From Bacteroidaceae bacterium (GTDB lineage Bacteria; Bacteroidota; Bacteroidia; Bacteroidales; Bacteroidaceae), in contig JAFYQQ010000041.1 of NCBI GenBank assembly GCA_017559845.1, positions 1 through 35,817 of the forward strand: a DNA stretch of 35,817 bases, given 5' to 3'. Position 1 is the stretch's first letter; every line of letters begins with the position of its first letter. Positions 32,667 to 35,817 of this stretch are shown piece by piece. A program made the translations under genes and the position numbers. The notes below the pieces were generated by a model. It saw nothing but the letters and a program-made list of their open reading frames with translations, searched no databases and had not been told where the DNA came from.

Positions 32667-34793
32667 CTATTCTGGCTTATAATGTGTAACGGATGACAAC
32701 ACAGGGGAGCATTTGGTGGCTAGTGTGCTATTTGTCATAAAGCCGCGAGGAACTTCTATCTTTTCCAAAGAAAAACAATATGAAAATGGAGTATTCCCGA
32801 TCTCTTTAACTTTTTCCGGTATTCGTATATTTTTTAAAGAAACACAGCCAAGAAATGCGAAATCATCAATTTTTCTTAATGAAGATGGCAATATAATAGA
32901 ATAAAGAGAGTTACAATCTTTAAACATGAATTTTCCAATTGTATTTTTTTCACTTGTATAATTAGCTAAAATCTCTTCATTCTCTGTCTTACTATAGTAT
33001 AAGCCCTCATGATTTAATCCGACTCTGTTCTTAAAACTTTTCCATTGTTTCTCATCCATTGTTTCAAAATTAAAAGTTTTATAATCTATGTCATACTTAA
33101 ATCCAGAGCGTTCCAAAAATGAAATGCTAGTCCAATCACCTTTAGCCACCTCAACAAGATACGGTTCATTGTCTTTTAGAATTTTGGCATTTTCAAGATC
33201 AAGAATCCGCAATGAACCTCCTTGCCAGCTTTGCAATGGGTTATTTTGAAAAGCACCCGCCATTTTTCGCAAAAACTTAATATCTTCACTATTTATCGGA
33301 CCAGAAATAACTAGTTTTGTTACATATTCCTTCTCATCATTTGTAAAATGTGTTTCTAATGTTCCCGCTTCTTTAAGCACAACATTTTTAACTCTTTCAT
33401 CAGTTTGTGGTTCAATACCACATAATATTCCATTTACAGCCAATAAACTTTTATTCTGAGAGGGATAGTTTCCTAATTTCAGTCTATAGAATCCATTATG
33501 TGAACCTTTCCACCCCAGATTGACGTGGAAATACTCATTATTGTAACCATCACATACAAAAGCATGACTTTCATCCGACAAAATACAAGGTCGTTTCATA
33601 TCAAGCTCACGATATATCAATGAAATCATATCATCATCTGTTAAGTGTCTTTGATAATAATTCATTTTGCCAGAATAACCGAGATTATTGCACAACATTG
33701 GTTTGATATATAAATATTTTGCAGAAGTTATCTCCTCTGTATAATTTGCACCTAAAGACAAACCTAAACAAGTAAATAATTTGGACAAGTCTTTGGGAAA
33801 CACAGCAGAATCCTTCTCTAAGTAGACTTTTTTATAGGTATCCCAATTAAAAGACAATTTACTCCAATCAACTTTATATAATTCATCATTTGGAGTTGCA
33901 TACACATGTTCAGTTCCTAGTTTTGGCCATTTGTAATAATTCATTATCATTGCAATAGATAATGAGACACATCCAATAAGTGTTTTCTTGCCATTAAGCA
34001 TAGGAGCACTTATATTATAAGGGGCGCTTTGTCCCCATTTCACACCATCTAACAATGGTGGTACTGATTTACCTGAAACGGTAATTGGGGTTTTGTCATT
34101 GAGATGCCTGATTGTATCTTTCATCATTGCGGAAATCTGTTCTTTATAAGAAGAGACTATCGGTTTATAATACATTGATGACTCTGTACTATATGCAAGA
34201 ATTGGCTGTTCAATCAATGACCAAATGTTTTGTTTGGCAACTATACAGAAGCAATCATTCGATCTATCTTCAAAAATCCAAAAATTATCATCTTCTTTTG
34301 AGATTTTTAAAATTAATGAATCTGGGTATTGGACTTTTTTGCTTAACCAATCAGACGCTATAGACATTTCTTTCCCATATTTCGGATTAGCCTTGACATA
34401 TACGCGCTTTACATCTGAAAACACCAAACTATCACTTACTATTGCACTCATCCTCGGCAATTCAACATGTCCAGTTTTAGATGTTGAATAAACAACTTTT
34501 GTTGTTAATTTAGGATACGGATTGCCGTCTAACTTTGAATATTTTAATTCGATAACATTAAAGCCATTTCTCCCGGTAAGCTTTCCTGCATCTTTCCATC
34601 CATTTGAAGAAAGTGTATATTCTACAGTAAAAGGTTCTCCTTGAACAACAGAGTCTGTAGATTCTGCAACAAAACTCTTCACATTGGGTCGTTTAGATTT
34701 AACCAACCGTTTATTTTGAGCACCAACGGGAAACCCCAAAATACAAGCAAATATTATTAAAAAATATGTTCTCATACTATAATCCATATTCAA
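32667..34793 (-). CDS. C10-family (SpeB/interpain-type) cysteine protease with BspA-like tail
   Basis: A 708-residue secreted protein. A signal peptide (MRTYFLIIFACILGFPVGA-QN) is followed by an Ig-like BatD-type region (about 40-135) and a propeptide-like region. The C10 peptidase domain carries the catalytic cysteine C275 in IGCVSLSIAMIMNYYKWP and the histidine H410 in SHAFVCDGYNN followed by FHVNLGWKGSHNGFYRL. The C-terminal part (about 600-700) has BspA-type leucine-rich repeats (LPSSLRKIDDFAFLGCVSLKNIRIP). C10 enzymes of Bacteroidales degrade host proteins and are made as zymogens. Codons are notably AT-rich compared with the rest of the window. The start could be 34775. It lies 4 bp downstream of an unknown gene. 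Confidence 0.85.
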   Translation of the reverse strand: MNMDYSMRTYFLIIFACILGFPVGAQNKRLVKSKRPNVKSFVAESTDSVVQGEPFTVEYTLSSNGWKDAGKLTGRNGFNVIELKYSKLDGNPYPKLTTKVVYSTSKTGHVELPRMSAIVSDSLVFSDVKRVYVKANPKYGKEMSIASDWLSKKVQYPDSLILKISKEDDNFWIFEDRSNDCFCIVAKQNIWSLIEQPILAYSTESSMYYKPIVSSYKEQISAMMKDTIRHLNDKTPITVSGKSVPPLLDGVKWGQSAPYNISAPMLNGKKTLIGCVSLSIAMIMNYYKWPKLGTEHVYATPNDELYKVDWSKLSFNWDTYKKVYLEKDSAVFPKDLSKLFTCLGLSLGANYTEEITSAKYLYIKPMLCNNLGYSGKMNYYQRHLTDDDMISLIYRELDMKRPCILSDESHAFVCDGYNNEYFHVNLGWKGSHNGFYRLKLGNYPSQNKSLLAVNGILCGIEPQTDERVKNVVLKEAGTLETHFTNDEKEYVTKLVISGPINSEDIKFLRKMAGAFQNNPLQSWQGGSLRILDLENAKILKDNEPYLVEVAKGDWTSISFLERSGFKYDIDYKTFNFETMDEKQWKSFKNRVGLNHEGLYYSKTENEEILANYTSEKNTIGKFMFKDCNSLYSIILPSSLRKIDDFAFLGCVSLKNIRIPEKVKEIGNTPFSYCFSLEKIEVPRGFMTNSTLATKCSPVLSSVTHYKPE

Positions 34794-34797
34794 ATAA

Positions 34798-35685
34798 TTA
34801 TTTTTTTGTTCTTCTTATCACTGTACGTACCCGATTTGTTTTGCGATTATCCAACCATTTTTTATCCACGGTTTCCTCATGCATCTTCATCGCCTTTTCT
34901 GCACTCCATTCGCAACGTTGAACTTTATGGCTTTTATTACCATAATATGAAAAAGCAAATCCTTTTTTTGTTTTGGCACAAATGCTTAACATATTATCCA
35001 AAATACTTCCCATACGTCCTACTTTGTCGGTAAAGTGCAACGACACTCTAGTTGTATCCAAAAAAGAAGGTCCTAATTGTGCATTAGAATCATCATGAGA
35101 CAAATGAAGAGTAACAAATTTCTCATCTATAGATAGGCTGTCAACATCAAAATAGTTATCTCCGGCAAAATGAAAACGTGCATATTCAAATGTTTCCAAT
35201 TTCTTACGTATTAGAAAAATTTCTTCACCAATTTCACGAAGTTTCTTGTCTGAAAGTATTTCTTTGAATTGTTGAGACGTTATATTTATTGTTCTTTCAA
35301 TATTACTTGAAAACGTAAAAGAGACATTCGCATTAGCTTTTAACAAGTACCCTGACGCAGCCTTCCACGTATCAGGATGCAAATTAATAATTGACATCAA
35401 TTCTGCGTACTTAATCTTATCATCATCTTCATTTTTGTATTTATCTTCAAAAGAAGATAATGGTTCATATAAAAAATTTATTCTCAACTGATTGCTTTCG
35501 CAACTAAGATCATGCATACTAAGATACTGTACAGTTCGATCATTACATAATGGTTCCAGTTCTATCCTTGCCTTCCAAATCAAGTGTTCAATTGCTTCAC
35601 GCTGTTGTTTGTACATGATAAAACAATAGAAGGTAAGGCATGGCAGTATAATAATTATAAATATTAAAAGTATTGTTTTTTTCAT
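34798..35685 (-). CDS. Unknown membrane-anchored protein, partner of the C10 protease
   Basis: About 295 residues beginning MKKTILLIFIIIILPCLTFY, a membrane anchor or signal, followed by a soluble domain I do not recognise, with many charged residues and a basic tail (RKTNRVRTVIRRTKK). The open frame extends upstream to 35778 but the ATG at 35685 starts at the hydrophobic segment. Its stop is 4 bp before the protease start codon, so they share a transcript. In C10 systems a neighbouring gene sometimes encodes an inhibitor or chaperone, but nothing in the sequence proves that here. The stretch 35686-35817 shows no gene or clear promoter. Confidence 0.7.
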   Translation of the reverse strand: MKKTILLIFIIIILPCLTFYCFIMYKQQREAIEHLIWKARIELEPLCNDRTVQYLSMHDLSCESNQLRINFLYEPLSSFEDKYKNEDDDKIKYAELMSIINLHPDTWKAASGYLLKANANVSFTFSSNIERTINITSQQFKEILSDKKLREIGEEIFLIRKKLETFEYARFHFAGDNYFDVDSLSIDEKFVTLHLSHDDSNAQLGPSFLDTTRVSLHFTDKVGRMGSILDNMLSICAKTKKGFAFSYYGNKSHKVQRCEWSAEKAMKMHEETVDKKWLDNRKTNRVRTVIRRTKK

Positions 35686-35817
35686 ACGTAAATTATTAAG
35701 CGTCCTACATTGCTGTAGAACATTGTTTATATTCAATTCAACTATTTGAGTTTTTCGAAAGACAAGAAAGAATAGCACTCATAGTATTACAAGTGCGGCT
35801 ATTGTTCCATAAAATTA

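Overview
The window reads as chromosomal DNA of a Bacteroidales bacterium, most likely Prevotellaceae or a close relative. The evidence is recurring Bacteroidetes promoters (TTTG, about 20 bp, TAnnTTTG), a type IX secretion sorting tail, a GH95/GH20 glycan-degradation repertoire, a BspA-like leucine-rich tail on a C10 protease, DUF3098 and DUF2723 proteins, and the Bacteroidetes leu gene order. No rRNA, tRNA, CRISPR array, integrase or transposase was seen.

Layout. 1-1813: end of a his operon (hisD partial, hisG) with a small Dabb protein upstream. 1959-4745: secreted CotH-type protein. 4922-6312: queuosine-precursor transporter paired with an atypical radical SAM protein. 6307-9650: GH95 fucosidase-type enzyme and a TPR protein driven from a duplicated promoter. 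9651-9978: non-coding, holding tandem promoter repeats and a palindromic repeat. 10167-12564: two lipoproteins (GH20 hexosaminidase, flavodoxin). 12571-13822: repeat-rich stretch with a lone nucleotidyltransferase and a GIY-YIG nuclease. 13866-17115: DUF3098 and a DUF2723 membrane glycosyltransferase. 17217-26288: leucine operon leuA-[DUF559]-leuC-leuD-[GxxExxY]-leuA2-leuB, followed on the same strand by a porin and a membrane-anchored winged-helix regulator. 26496-29460: sulfide:quinone-reductase-like flavoprotein, Sfp-type phosphopantetheinyl transferase and an alpha/beta hydrolase. 29461-32624: an array of defence-like cargo. 32667-35685: AT-rich pair, a C10 protease and an unknown membrane-anchored protein.

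Two systems stand out. First, the alpha/beta hydrolase 3' end occurs three times: once in the intact gene, once after a DinD-RhuM fusion gene and once after an Abi_2/HEPN gene. Each displaced copy is preceded by the same block of about 72 bp with an 11-bp-stem hairpin. This looks like a gene-end hotspot that collects single defence-like genes as cassettes. Second, the leucine operon contains two unrelated nuclease-fold single-gene inserts (DUF559, 476 bp; GxxExxY, 454 bp). Each is bounded by its own 37-38 bp inverted repeats and ends with an 11-bp overlap onto the next leu gene. The DUF559 insert has even supplied leuC with a new start codon and an N-terminal extension encoded by the repeat. 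They look like miniature elements that insert without breaking the operon.
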